Below the pieces are notes generated by a model. It did no database searches, had not been told where the DNA came from, and saw only the letters and a list, made by a program, of their open reading frames with translations. Shown in pieces: positions 1-4,954 of a DNA stretch of 6,246 nt (the first letter of the stretch is position 1; each line of letters opens with the position of its first letter). Both the position numbers and the translations under genes were made by a program. The stretch comes from Planctomycetota bacterium. GTDB taxonomy: Bacteria; Planctomycetota; Planctomycetia; Planctomycetales; Planctomycetaceae. The DNA lies in the NCBI GenBank assembly GCA_013151585.1, contig JAADHY010000243.1:1-6246 (forward strand). Direction: 5' to 3'.

Positions 1-362
1 AAGCCGAGCGTTCCCCAAGTCTCGGGCTGATCGACTGACGCAATGGCCGCTCCGCCTTGCAACGGGTCGCGATACCTTCGTTCTTCGACGACGGCCGCGC
101 AGGGACGGTAGTTGCGTTCCACCACATCGACCGGCATGCCTTCGATCTGCGCTGGGAAAACCTGATTAGCGGAGAGTTCACGCAGGGGCCGCTTCCGCTC
201 GACATGAATCCGGATCGTGATCTCGCGCGTCACGCGATCCCGCCGCGTCCGGAATCCCACGTCGACTCCGGTCACGCCACGACGGCGCATCAACCGGCGA
301 GCGTGACGGGCGAGAACTTCCCGCGCCCGACGCAGCCGTTGGCTCTCATCTGCAGACGCCAT
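1..362 (-). CDS. N-terminal part of a putative trypsin-like (NAL1-type) serine protease, cut by the window edge
   Basis: The minus-strand frame opens at ATG 362-360 and stays open for 120 codons to the window edge. A Shine-Dalgarno GGGAG (plus 368-372) sits 5 nt before the start. The first 30 residues are Arg-rich (SQRLRRAREVLARHARRLMR) with no signal peptide. Next comes a segment of the type 'GVTGVDVGFRTRRDRVTREI', then 'IRIHVERKRPLREL', 'VFPAQIEGMPVDVVE' and finally 'GGAAIASV...TWGTLG'. This order (a V-G-V-G-like strand, a repeated R/K-rich strand, 'P..I.G.P.DV', then a Gly-rich entry into a GTLG element) resembles the N-terminus of bacterial chymotrypsin-fold proteins related to plant NAL1. 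The catalytic His, Asp and Ser would lie beyond the edge, so activity cannot be judged. It starts 30 nt after the lipoprotein stop codon and is probably co-transcribed with it. The coding call is firm; the family call is from memory and moderate. Confidence 0.72.
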   Translation of the reverse strand, partial: MASADESQRLRRAREVLARHARRLMRRRGVTGVDVGFRTRRDRVTREITIRIHVERKRPLRELSANQVFPAQIEGMPVDVVERNYRPCAAVVEERRYRDPLQGGAAIASVDQPETWGTLG

Positions 363-367
363 GATTA

Positions 368-372
368 CTCCC
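368..372 (-). promoter_or_regulatory. Shine-Dalgarno site of the protease-like gene
   Basis: The minus strand reads GGGAG five bases before the ATG at 362-360, inside the 30-nt gap after the lipoprotein stop. It supports translation from that ATG and fixes the start of a gene whose other end lies outside the window. Confidence 0.6.
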
Positions 373-392
373 ATGCGGGACTCTCGGCCAGT

Positions 393-1079
393 TCAGTCGT
401 CGCCGACGGCGGTTGTCGCCGGTGGGGTCGCTGGCTTCGGACCATCCGACAACGCCCGAGTGTTCAGATAGGCGTTCAGAAACTCTTCCAGTTTGACCTC
501 GAAGTCCGGTGCGTCCAGCTCGAAAACGGCGGCGGCAACGACCGAGTCGATCTCTTTCACCAGAGGTTCTTTCCCCGTCGGACGAGCCGCTGTCGGAACG
601 CCGACCAGCCCTTGCGGAGCGATACCTCCGAGAATCCGCTCGATTGCTTCGGAGGTCTCTTCGATTGTCACATCTTCCAGCTCACTTTGAAGCTTCTTGA
701 AATACTGCCCCTCGAACTCGGCGGTGTACTTCAGCAGACCGGCCGCCGGACGTTCCAGATCCACCGTGAAAATCTTTTCGGTGAAGATCAAATCAGTCCG
801 GACGTCGCGCAGCGTCGTTCCCGCTGGTAACGAAACGGGCTGAGCCTTGCCGCTACCGTCGGTGGTCAGCAGGGTCTTCTCGACGATTTCTACTTTCAGA
901 TGCGTGGGCACTTTCAGGGTGATCGGGACGCCGCGCAGCTTGCTCTGGACCCAGCACGAATTGGTTTCGTCTCGATAAAGCAGGCGGCTGTGCAACGACT
1001 TGCATCCGCTCAAGACGCACGAGACGAAGACGATCAGGACCAGTCCTGAAGACACAAGGGAAGGGATCGGTATGGACAT
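393..1079 (-). CDS. Hypothetical secreted lipoprotein, 228 aa
   Basis: I do not recognise a named family. The protein begins with a hydrophobic stretch (residues about 8-23, LVSSGLVLIVFVSCVL) followed by a textbook lipobox, L23-S24-G25-C26, so it should be lipid-anchored at Cys26 after signal peptidase II cleavage. The n-region before the hydrophobic core has no Lys or Arg, which is odd for a signal peptide. The mature part begins CKSLHSRLLYRDE and continues into a mixed beta-like region (residues about 45-120, with 'GVPITLKVPTHLKVEIVEK' and 'KIFTVDLERPAAG'). A Glu-rich helical stretch (about 122-150) and a short Pro/Thr-rich tail ending in GDD follow. The start has a strong GGAGG 9 nt upstream. 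It is the first gene of a likely two-gene operon with the protease-like gene and is divergent from rplM. A role at the cell envelope is inferred only from the lipobox. Confidence 0.85.
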   Translation of the reverse strand: MSIPIPSLVSSGLVLIVFVSCVLSGCKSLHSRLLYRDETNSCWVQSKLRGVPITLKVPTHLKVEIVEKTLLTTDGSGKAQPVSLPAGTTLRDVRTDLIFTEKIFTVDLERPAAGLLKYTAEFEGQYFKKLQSELEDVTIEETSEAIERILGGIAPQGLVGVPTAARPTGKEPLVKEIDSVVAAAVFELDAPDFEVKLEEFLNAYLNTRALSDGPKPATPPATTAVGDD

Positions 1080-1088
1080 GACGACTTC

Positions 1089-1093
1089 CCTCC
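1089..1093 (-). promoter_or_regulatory. Shine-Dalgarno site of the lipoprotein gene
   Basis: The minus strand reads GGAGG nine bases before the ATG at 1079-1077. It is the strongest ribosome-binding match in the window. It supports this start even though the resulting signal peptide lacks a positively charged n-region. Confidence 0.65.
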
Positions 1094-1317
1094 GCGGCGA
1101 GGATGAGTTGCGTTCACGATCTTCAGTTTTGTATCGGCTGTGCGGGCTGGAACGGTTGCGGAAAGCTCGGCCGGGCGACGCGGTGTGCTGGAGCGGTTCG
1201 ACAAAGACCGTCTATCTTGCCTGCCTTGCCGGCCGGATGTGTGGCCACGGCCGTTGCGAGGTCAGTCGGCGGGGCCAGAAAACGGCGCTTTTAGCGCGCA
1301 TTTGCCCGTTGCAGCCA

Positions 1318-1346
1318 TTGAAGGCGGGCCGGAAAGTCGTTAACTT
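1318..1346 (+). promoter_or_regulatory. Weak candidate sigma70-type promoter for rplM
   Basis: TTGAAG at 1318-1323 matches four of six bases of the -35 consensus. TAACTT at 1341-1346, after a 17-bp spacer, matches the -10 consensus at only three positions (TAnnnT). The position is sensible: it would start a leader of about 140 nt carrying the two hairpins described below. Matches of this quality arise by chance, so this is a guess. Confidence 0.2.
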
Positions 1347-1355
1347 GTTGAGCTT

Positions 1356-1373
1356 CCGAGCGGTAGGGCTCGG
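1356..1373 (+). promoter_or_regulatory. Perfect 6-bp stem-loop in the probable rplM leader
   Basis: CCGAGC (1356-1361) and GCTCGG (1368-1373) are exact inverted repeats around a 6-nt loop, GGTAGG. No T-run follows on either strand, so it is not an intrinsic terminator. If it lies in the rplM 5' leader it could be an RNA regulatory element, possibly for feedback by a ribosomal protein. That function is inference; a 6-bp stem can occur by chance in GC-rich DNA. Confidence 0.3.
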
Positions 1374-1394
1374 TCGAGGGACATCAGCCCGGTT

Positions 1395-1418
1395 CCCGGC
1401 GGCCAATCGGCGGCCGGG
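1395..1418 (+). promoter_or_regulatory. GC-rich imperfect hairpin / direct repeat in the rplM leader
   Basis: CCCGG at 1395-1399 can pair with CCGGG at 1414-1418, with an inner GCC-AATC-GGC stem (1402-1411). An alternative fold pairs CGGCC (1400-1404) with GGCCG (1412-1416). The same bases also form a direct repeat of CGGCGGCC around AAT. The mutually exclusive pairings are visible, but whether they matter is unknown. Confidence 0.22.
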
Positions 1419-1479
1419 GCTTCGTGGAAAGTTTGTGGACGCCACTTTTCAGGTCCACTCGCAACGGAACCGTCGAAAC

Positions 1480-1483
1480 AGGA
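1480..1483 (+). promoter_or_regulatory. Shine-Dalgarno site deciding the GTG start of rplM
   Basis: AGGA (continuing AAA) lies 8 nt before GTG 1492. The in-frame ATG at 1513 has no comparable purine tract at the right distance. This favours the GTG, which also restores the N-terminal residues expected for L13. Confidence 0.55.
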
Positions 1484-1491
1484 AAACGACC

Positions 1492-1977
1492 GTGCACGCG
1501 ACCAAGTCGTTCATGGCAAAGAAAGAAGAGGTCCAGCCGCGATGGTACGTCGTGGACGCCGACGGACAGATCGTCGGTCGATTGGCGTCCAAGCTGGCCA
1601 TGGTGCTGATGGGCAAGCACAAGCCGACGTATACGCCCCACGTCGATTGCGGCGACTACGTCGTCGTGGTCAATGCAGATAAGGTCCGTTTCAGCGGCAC
1701 ACCGCTGGCTCACCCGACGCATCTGTATTTCACCGACAAGATGTTGGAAAAGACGTACGAGCACTACACCGGGTACCCCAGCGGCCGAAAGATCACAACG
1801 GCGGCGGAACTGCTGGAACGGAAACCAGAAAAGATATTGTACGAAGCCGTGCGTCGGATGTTGCCCAAGAACAAGCTGGGCCGAAAAATGCTCCGAAAGT
1901 TGAAGCTTTACGCTGGGCCGGAGCATCCGCATCAGGCTCAGCAGCCGGAACCGTTGCCTGACCATCTCTTGCCGTAG
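1492..1977 (+). CDS. rplM: 50S ribosomal protein L13
   Basis: This is a component of the large ribosomal subunit that binds 23S rRNA early in assembly. The 161-residue product matches L13 along its length: 'RWYVVDADGQIVGRLAS' near residues 17-33, GKHKPTYTPHVDCGDY from residue 41, 'NADKV', and the L13 signature VRRMLPKNKLGRKMLRKL from residue 120, ending AGPEHPHQAQQP. The GTG start at 1492 is preferred over the in-frame ATG at 1513. It has a Shine-Dalgarno site 8 nt upstream and supplies MHATKSF before MAKKEE, as L13 proteins usually have residues ahead of the Met-Ala-Lys. The frame remains open far upstream to 1000, but nothing there looks like L13. Compared with the 142-residue E. coli protein (from memory) it has about 12 extra residues between Gly69 and Tyr92, and a short proline-rich C-terminal tail. 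It pairs with rpsI, the usual partner. Confidence 0.96.
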   Translation: MHATKSFMAKKEEVQPRWYVVDADGQIVGRLASKLAMVLMGKHKPTYTPHVDCGDYVVVVNADKVRFSGTPLAHPTHLYFTDKMLEKTYEHYTGYPSGRKITTAAELLERKPEKILYEAVRRMLPKNKLGRKMLRKLKLYAGPEHPHQAQQPEPLPDHLLP

Positions 1978-2184
1978 CGGTTTGGGCACGCGGTCCGGTT
2001 GGGCGAGCTTGGTTCAGACGAATCGGATTGGACGGAGTTGACGGGCGGACGCCAATCAAGGAGTTCCTGAGGACATTTTCCGGCGTCGTCAGATGGCCCG
2101 GTGTCGCAAGAAGTTCCTTTGCGAGCGGCACGGCAGGGGGAGGCTGGAGCAGACCTAGATTAGTTTTTGGTGGGCAGGAGAACG
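1978..2184 (+). other. Long untranslated spacer between rplM and rpsI
   Basis: These 207 bases separate two genes that are usually a few to a few dozen bases apart. I see no intrinsic terminator, no small gene with a ribosome-binding site and no convincing promoter; a TAGATT at 2156-2161 has no matching -35 box. GGAGTT occurs twice (near 2035 and 2061), and small palindromes such as GGC-GGAC-GCC (2044-2053) are present. The spacer may simply be a long intercistronic region, or may hold an unrecognised internal promoter. Confidence 0.5.
2176..2180 (+). promoter_or_regulatory. Shine-Dalgarno site of rpsI
   Basis: AGGAG lies 4 nt before ATG 2185, within GGGCAGGAGAACG. The spacing is on the short side but the match is strong. 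It supports translation of the whole acidic N-terminal extension and not a start close to the S9 domain, where no such site is seen. Confidence 0.6.
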
Positions 2185-3123
2185 ATGGACACCGAGAAAC
2201 CGGAAGAACAATCGGCCGAAACGGCTGCGAACGCCGAAGAACCCAACCGCGTTCCCGAGCAGAGCGAATCGGAGGCGGTGGGCGGTGAGTCGGAAGGGGC
2301 CGCGGCTCCTTCGGAAATAGCGCCCAGTTCCCCAGCCGAGGGCGAGCCGACCGAACAGACCGCCTCGCTCGAAGTGGAAAACACTGCCGAGGAAACGGCC
2401 GAAGCTGACAAGCAGGTGGCGTCTGAGGAAGCGGCGTCCGAGGCGGTGGGTTCAGACCCGACGCCTGCGGAGTCCACTCCGGCCGACGAGCCGGCCGCTG
2501 CAGCCGAACAAACCAGCTCGGAAGCGGCTTCCTCCGAGCAGCCGGTCTCCGAAGAGGCGGCTGAGGCCCCAACCTCCGAAGAGGCTGCGGAAGCCACGGG
2601 GGCGGAATCTGCGGCTGGAGAGGCCGGTGCGGCCGTGTCCGAGCTGACGCTGGGGAGCGGACCGCCGGCGGAAACGGTCGAGACCGAAGTGCCCGAACAG
2701 GCCGTCAAGCCGCTGATCCGCGGCAAGGTCGACAAACATGGCGTTGCCATCGGGACGGGGCGGCGCAAGACTTCGGTCGCACGCGTCCGAATTCGTGACG
2801 GCAACGGACTGCTAGTGATCAACGGCCGCCGGCTGGAAGAGTACTTTAGGCTGGAGGGCCACCGAGAACAGGTCGAGGCCCCGCTGAAGGCTACGGGCTA
2901 CTACGGCAAGGTGGACGTGTTGGTGCGAGTCAATGGGGGCGGCGTTACCGGGCAGGCGGGCGCAATTGCGTTGGGCATCGCTAGGGCTCTGGAGGCGAAA
3001 GAGCCCGGCCTGCACGGCGTCTTGTCCGACGGCGGATACCTGACCCGCGACGGCCGGATGGTTGAGCGGAAAAAGTATGGTCTGAAGAAAGCCCGCAAGG
3101 CGCCGCAGTTCTCGAAGCGGTAG
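2185..3123 (+). CDS. rpsI: 30S ribosomal protein S9 with a ~183-residue acidic N-terminal extension
   Basis: S9 sits in the head of the small ribosomal subunit, and its C-terminal tail reaches the P-site tRNA. Residues about 184-312 form a complete S9: GTGRRKTSVARVRI from 190, 'LVINGRRLEEYF', the family signature GGGVTGQAGAIALGIARAL from 251, 'YLTRDGRMVERKKYG', and the universal C-terminal QFSKR. This core is about 129 residues, close to E. coli S9 (130). Ahead of it lie about 183 residues of low-complexity sequence rich in Glu, Ala, Ser, Pro and Thr. By my count it has roughly 45 acidic residues and only three Lys/Arg before residue 175. It includes the near-tandem units SEEAAEAPT and SEEAAEATG. 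No signal peptide or membrane segment is visible, so it is probably disordered. The AGGAG site at 2176-2180 supports the ATG at 2185. A weak in-frame GTG at 2689 could give a short form. A strong terminator follows. Confidence 0.93.
   Translation: MDTEKPEEQSAETAANAEEPNRVPEQSESEAVGGESEGAAAPSEIAPSSPAEGEPTEQTASLEVENTAEETAEADKQVASEEAASEAVGSDPTPAESTPADEPAAAAEQTSSEAASSEQPVSEEAAEAPTSEEAAEATGAESAAGEAGAAVSELTLGSGPPAETVETEVPEQAVKPLIRGKVDKHGVAIGTGRRKTSVARVRIRDGNGLLVINGRRLEEYFRLEGHREQVEAPLKATGYYGKVDVLVRVNGGGVTGQAGAIALGIARALEAKEPGLHGVLSDGGYLTRDGRMVERKKYGLKKARKAPQFSKR
2548..2585 (+). repeat. Short tandem-like repeat inside the S9 acidic extension
   Basis: TCCGAAGAGGC occurs at 2548-2558 and again at 2575-2585, 27 bases (nine codons) apart and in the same frame. 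They encode the successive units SEEAAEAPT and SEEAAEATG, and a related SEEAASEAVG occurs earlier. This suggests the tail grew partly by small in-frame duplications. Confidence 0.5.
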
Positions 3124-3164
3124 CCGATTCGGCCGCTCGATCTTGCTCGGATCACTTGAAACCT

Positions 3165-3205
3165 CGCCCCGGTCGGAATGCCTGTTTCGGCTGGGGCGTT
3201 TTCGT
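3165..3205 (+). terminator. Intrinsic terminator after rpsI
   Basis: CGCCCCGGTCGG (3165-3176) pairs with TCGGCTGGGGCG (3187-3198) in a 12-bp stem, including three G-U wobbles, around a 10-nt loop. TTTTCGT follows directly. It lies 41 nt after the rpsI stop codon. It should end the rplM-rpsI transcript and make mgtE a separate unit. It also argues against any mgtE start upstream of 3205, although that frame is open from 3156. Confidence 0.8.
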
Positions 3206-3247
3206 CCCACGCCGGTTGGGAGCGGCTGGTTCTTGGAAAGAAGACGC

Positions 3248-3251
3248 GGAG
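3248..3251 (+). promoter_or_regulatory. Shine-Dalgarno site deciding the mgtE start
   Basis: GGAG lies 6 nt before ATG 3258. This picks the start giving a 446-residue protein of normal MgtE length over the longer open frame that would run back through the terminator. Confidence 0.6.
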
Positions 3252-3257
3252 TGCCCC

Positions 3258-4598
3258 ATGTACAACTCGCTGCTGCAACCGGACGTGCGGGTCATGCTGG
3301 AAGAAAACGACACGCAGGGGCTGCGCGAGTTTTGCCGAGCGTTGCACCCGGCGGTTGTGGCGGAAGTGCTGGAGGGACTGCCGCCGGAAGATGTCTGGCG
3401 AGTCTTGAGGCACTGCGACTTCGAACGCCAGGCGGAAATCTTCGGCTTCTTCAGTCTGCCGGTGCAGGAGAACCTGGTCCGTTCGGTGGACCGCCAGCAT
3501 CTTTCCGACTTGATCGAAGCGATGGCGCCGGACGACCGCGTGGACCTGCTGGAGCGGCTGGACCCCGAAGTCGTCGAGGACTTGATGCCGCTCATCGCCC
3601 AGGCCGAACGCAGCGACATCCGGAAGCTTCTCTCTTTTCCGGAGGACAGCGCCGGGTCGATCATGACCACGGAATACGCGTCGCTGCCGGAAAACATTAC
3701 CGTCGCCGAGGCCTTGGATCGGCTGCGGCAACAGGCTCCCGATTCAGAAACAATTTACTACGTTTACATTCTGGACGAGGACCGACACCTGCGCGGACTG
3801 GTCTCACTGCGCGAACTGATTCTGGCTCGGCCGCAACGACAATTGTCGGAAATCATGCACCGCGACGTGATCTCCGTGCGGGTCGACGATGATCAGGAAT
3901 ACGTCGCACAAGAGCTGGCGCGGTACGACTTCCTGGCCATACCCGTGGTGGATAGTCAAAACCGGCTGGTCGGCATCGTGACGCACGACGACGTGCTCGA
4001 CGTGGTGCAAGAGGAAGCCACCGAAGATGCGCACCGCGCCGGCGGCATGGAGCCGTTGGAAGACAGCTATTTGGAAACCGATCTGGCAACGATCGCTTGG
4101 AAGCGCGGCATCTGGCTGGTCATCCTGCTCGGTGCCGCCTCCGTGACGGCTGCCGTCGTCAAGAGCTACGAGTCGGTGGCCAAGAAATATGTATGGCTGA
4201 CTTTTTTCATGCCGCTGGTTTTGGCGACAGGCGGCAACACCGGTTCCCAATCGGCGGCGTTGGTCATCCGCAGTTTGGCCCTGGGAAGGCTCAAAGAAGA
4301 AGACGCGTGGCGGGTGGCGGCCCGTGAACTAAAGGTGGGTCTGTTGCTCGGGACCGGACTGATGCTCCTGGCGTTCCTGACCGCCTGCTTGCTGGTCTCT
4401 CCGTACAATGCGATGATTGTCGGTCTCAGTGTGTTTGTGGTGGTCGTCTTGGAAGCCGTCAACGGGTCTATGCTGCCTTTGCTTATCAAACGGCTGGGCA
4501 TGGATCCGGCCTTCATGTCAAATCCGATGATCGCTTCCCTGTCGGACTTGATCGGCGTGGTGATCTATTTCACGATGGTCTTGCTGTTGCTGGATTGA
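3258..4598 (+). CDS. mgtE: MgtE-family magnesium transporter
   Basis: MgtE is a homodimeric inner-membrane Mg2+ channel/transporter gated by cytoplasmic Mg2+. The 446-residue length is typical. Residues about 20-125 form the helical N domain ('LEGLPPEDVWRVLRH', 'DDRVDLLERLDPEVVEDL'). The linker hallmark FPEDSAGSIMTTEY (around 127-140) leads into CBS1 (about 134-190), then CBS2 (about 198-255, starting LSEIMHRDVISV). The membrane domain begins near Gly284 and has five predicted helices. The pore signature GGNTGSQ is at 325-331. The SDLIG motif near the C-terminus has Asp430, matching the ion-binding aspartate of the Thermus protein (Asp432, from memory). All key elements are present, so it should be functional. 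It lies downstream of the rpsI terminator and needs its own promoter, which I could not identify. I saw no recognisable Mg2+ riboswitch in the 134-nt upstream gap. Confidence 0.96.
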   Translation: MYNSLLQPDVRVMLEENDTQGLREFCRALHPAVVAEVLEGLPPEDVWRVLRHCDFERQAEIFGFFSLPVQENLVRSVDRQHLSDLIEAMAPDDRVDLLERLDPEVVEDLMPLIAQAERSDIRKLLSFPEDSAGSIMTTEYASLPENITVAEALDRLRQQAPDSETIYYVYILDEDRHLRGLVSLRELILARPQRQLSEIMHRDVISVRVDDDQEYVAQELARYDFLAIPVVDSQNRLVGIVTHDDVLDVVQEEATEDAHRAGGMEPLEDSYLETDLATIAWKRGIWLVILLGAASVTAAVVKSYESVAKKYVWLTFFMPLVLATGGNTGSQSAALVIRSLALGRLKEEDAWRVAARELKVGLLLGTGLMLLAFLTACLLVSPYNAMIVGLSVFVVVVLEAVNGSMLPLLIKRLGMDPAFMSNPMIASLSDLIGVVIYFTMVLLLLD

Positions 4599-4679
4599 GC
4601 CCCGTCATGTCCCGTTCGCATTGTTCGGAAGCGTCAGAAAATGAGTTGCGCGGCTCGGGATGGAGGATGGGATTTCTAG

Positions 4680-4728
4680 CCTGTCAAAAAGGCGACAGAC
4701 AGGAATATCCATCCTGCAAAAAGGGCAC
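4680..4728. repeat. Imperfect direct repeat with two small hairpins
   Basis: CCTGTCAAAAAGGCGAC (from 4680) recurs as CCTGCAAAAAGGGCAC (from 4713), about 33 nt apart. Within the block CTGTC (4681-4685) pairs with GACAG (4694-4698), and CAGGA (4700-4704) pairs with TCCTG (4712-4716). The 'gacaggaat...cctg' pattern resembles small palindromic intergenic repeats I associate with planctomycete genomes. That resemblance is an impression and cannot be tested in this window. Confidence 0.35.
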
Positions 4729-4763
4729 GTCATTCTTTGACGCCCCCTTCGTAGGCTTGTCAG

Positions 4764-4895
4764 CCGGAACGAGCCGAACACGGGCCATGCAGGTCTTTGA
4801 GTTGCCCGGGAGTTGCTGCGAGGTCCTCATAAAAGCCGATTCGCTCACAGCGCATTTGCCTCGCTCCGGCGGCGCTTTGTGTGCGCTCGTTCCGG
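4764..4895. repeat. 11-bp perfect inverted repeat enclosing 110 nt
   Basis: CCGGAACGAGC at 4764-4774 is the exact reverse complement of GCTCGTTCCGG at 4885-4895. The enclosed bases contain further pairings: CGGGC (4781-4785) with GCCCG (4804-4808), and AGCGC (4849-4853) with GCGCT (4872-4876). Together they would make a closed multi-branched fold of about 132 nt. It could be a structured RNA, the remnant of a small element, or chance. Confidence 0.4.
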
Positions 4896-4941
4896 AATGC
4901 GTGGGTTGACCGGTCTGTGCAAGCAGAAGTAGGGAAATCAC

Positions 4942-4945
4942 GGAG
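4942..4945 (+). promoter_or_regulatory. Shine-Dalgarno site of the MscK-like gene
   Basis: GGAG lies 9 nt before ATG 4955 and 6 nt before the in-frame GTG at 4952. The two starts differ by one residue; the ATG is taken as the start. Confidence 0.55.
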
Positions 4946-4954
4946 AAGACGGTG

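Larger units (their letters stand above)
1080..1491. other. Divergent intergenic region between the lipoprotein gene and rplM
   Basis: These 412 bases separate two diverging genes and should hold promoters for both. No open frame here has a good ribosome-binding site or a recognisable product. Visible structure: a short GCGCT-TTT-AGCGC palindrome at 1285-1297, a weak promoter-like pair at 1318-1346, a 6-bp hairpin at 1356-1373 and a GC-rich imperfect hairpin at 1395-1418. The last two would lie in the rplM leader if transcription starts near 1350. I could not find a convincing promoter for the minus-strand genes. Confidence 0.6.
4599..4954. other. 356-nt gap between mgtE and the channel gene, with short inverted and direct repeats
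   Basis: No gene here is convincing. A plus-strand frame runs to 4909, but it has no good ribosome-binding site and no recognisable product. The gap holds two small hairpins and an imperfect direct repeat at 4680-4728. It also holds an 11-bp perfect inverted repeat at 4764-4774 / 4885-4895. I see no clear terminator for mgtE and no clear promoter for the downstream gene. Confidence 0.5.

Noticed and set aside
57..830. Long plus-strand open frame (257 codons) opposite the lipoprotein and protease-like genes
   Set aside because: It is antisense to two better-supported genes with ribosome-binding sites, and its translation is Arg/Cys/His-rich without recognisable domains.
1285..1297. GCGCT-TTT-AGCGC palindrome, followed on the minus strand by CGTTTTC, as a terminator
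   Set aside because: The stem is only 5 bp with a 3-nt loop, the T-run is short, and no minus-strand gene lies upstream to be terminated.
1000..1491. Upstream extension of the rplM frame to an ATG at 1000
   Set aside because: The added residues do not resemble L13 and would overlap the divergent lipoprotein gene. The GTG at 1492 has a proper ribosome-binding site.
2132..2161. Promoter for rpsI based on TAGATT at 2156-2161
   Set aside because: No -35-like hexamer is found at 16-18 bp upstream.
1793..2822. Long minus-strand open frames across the S9 extension and the spacer before it
   Set aside because: They come from the GC-rich, codon-biased acidic tail read backwards (Ser/Ala- or Pro/Arg-rich translations). 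No start signals or domains are seen.
3156..3257. Upstream extension of the mgtE frame to an ATG at 3156
   Set aside because: It would run through an intrinsic terminator. The ATG at 3258 has GGAG upstream and gives the usual MgtE length.
3124..3257. Magnesium-sensing riboswitch ahead of mgtE
   Set aside because: The 134-nt gap is largely taken up by the terminator of rpsI, and no conserved riboswitch core is recognisable.
4595..4909. 104-codon plus-strand frame between mgtE and the channel gene
   Set aside because: It starts inside the mgtE stop region with no suitable Shine-Dalgarno site, resembles no known family and spans the repeats. A real small gene cannot be fully excluded.
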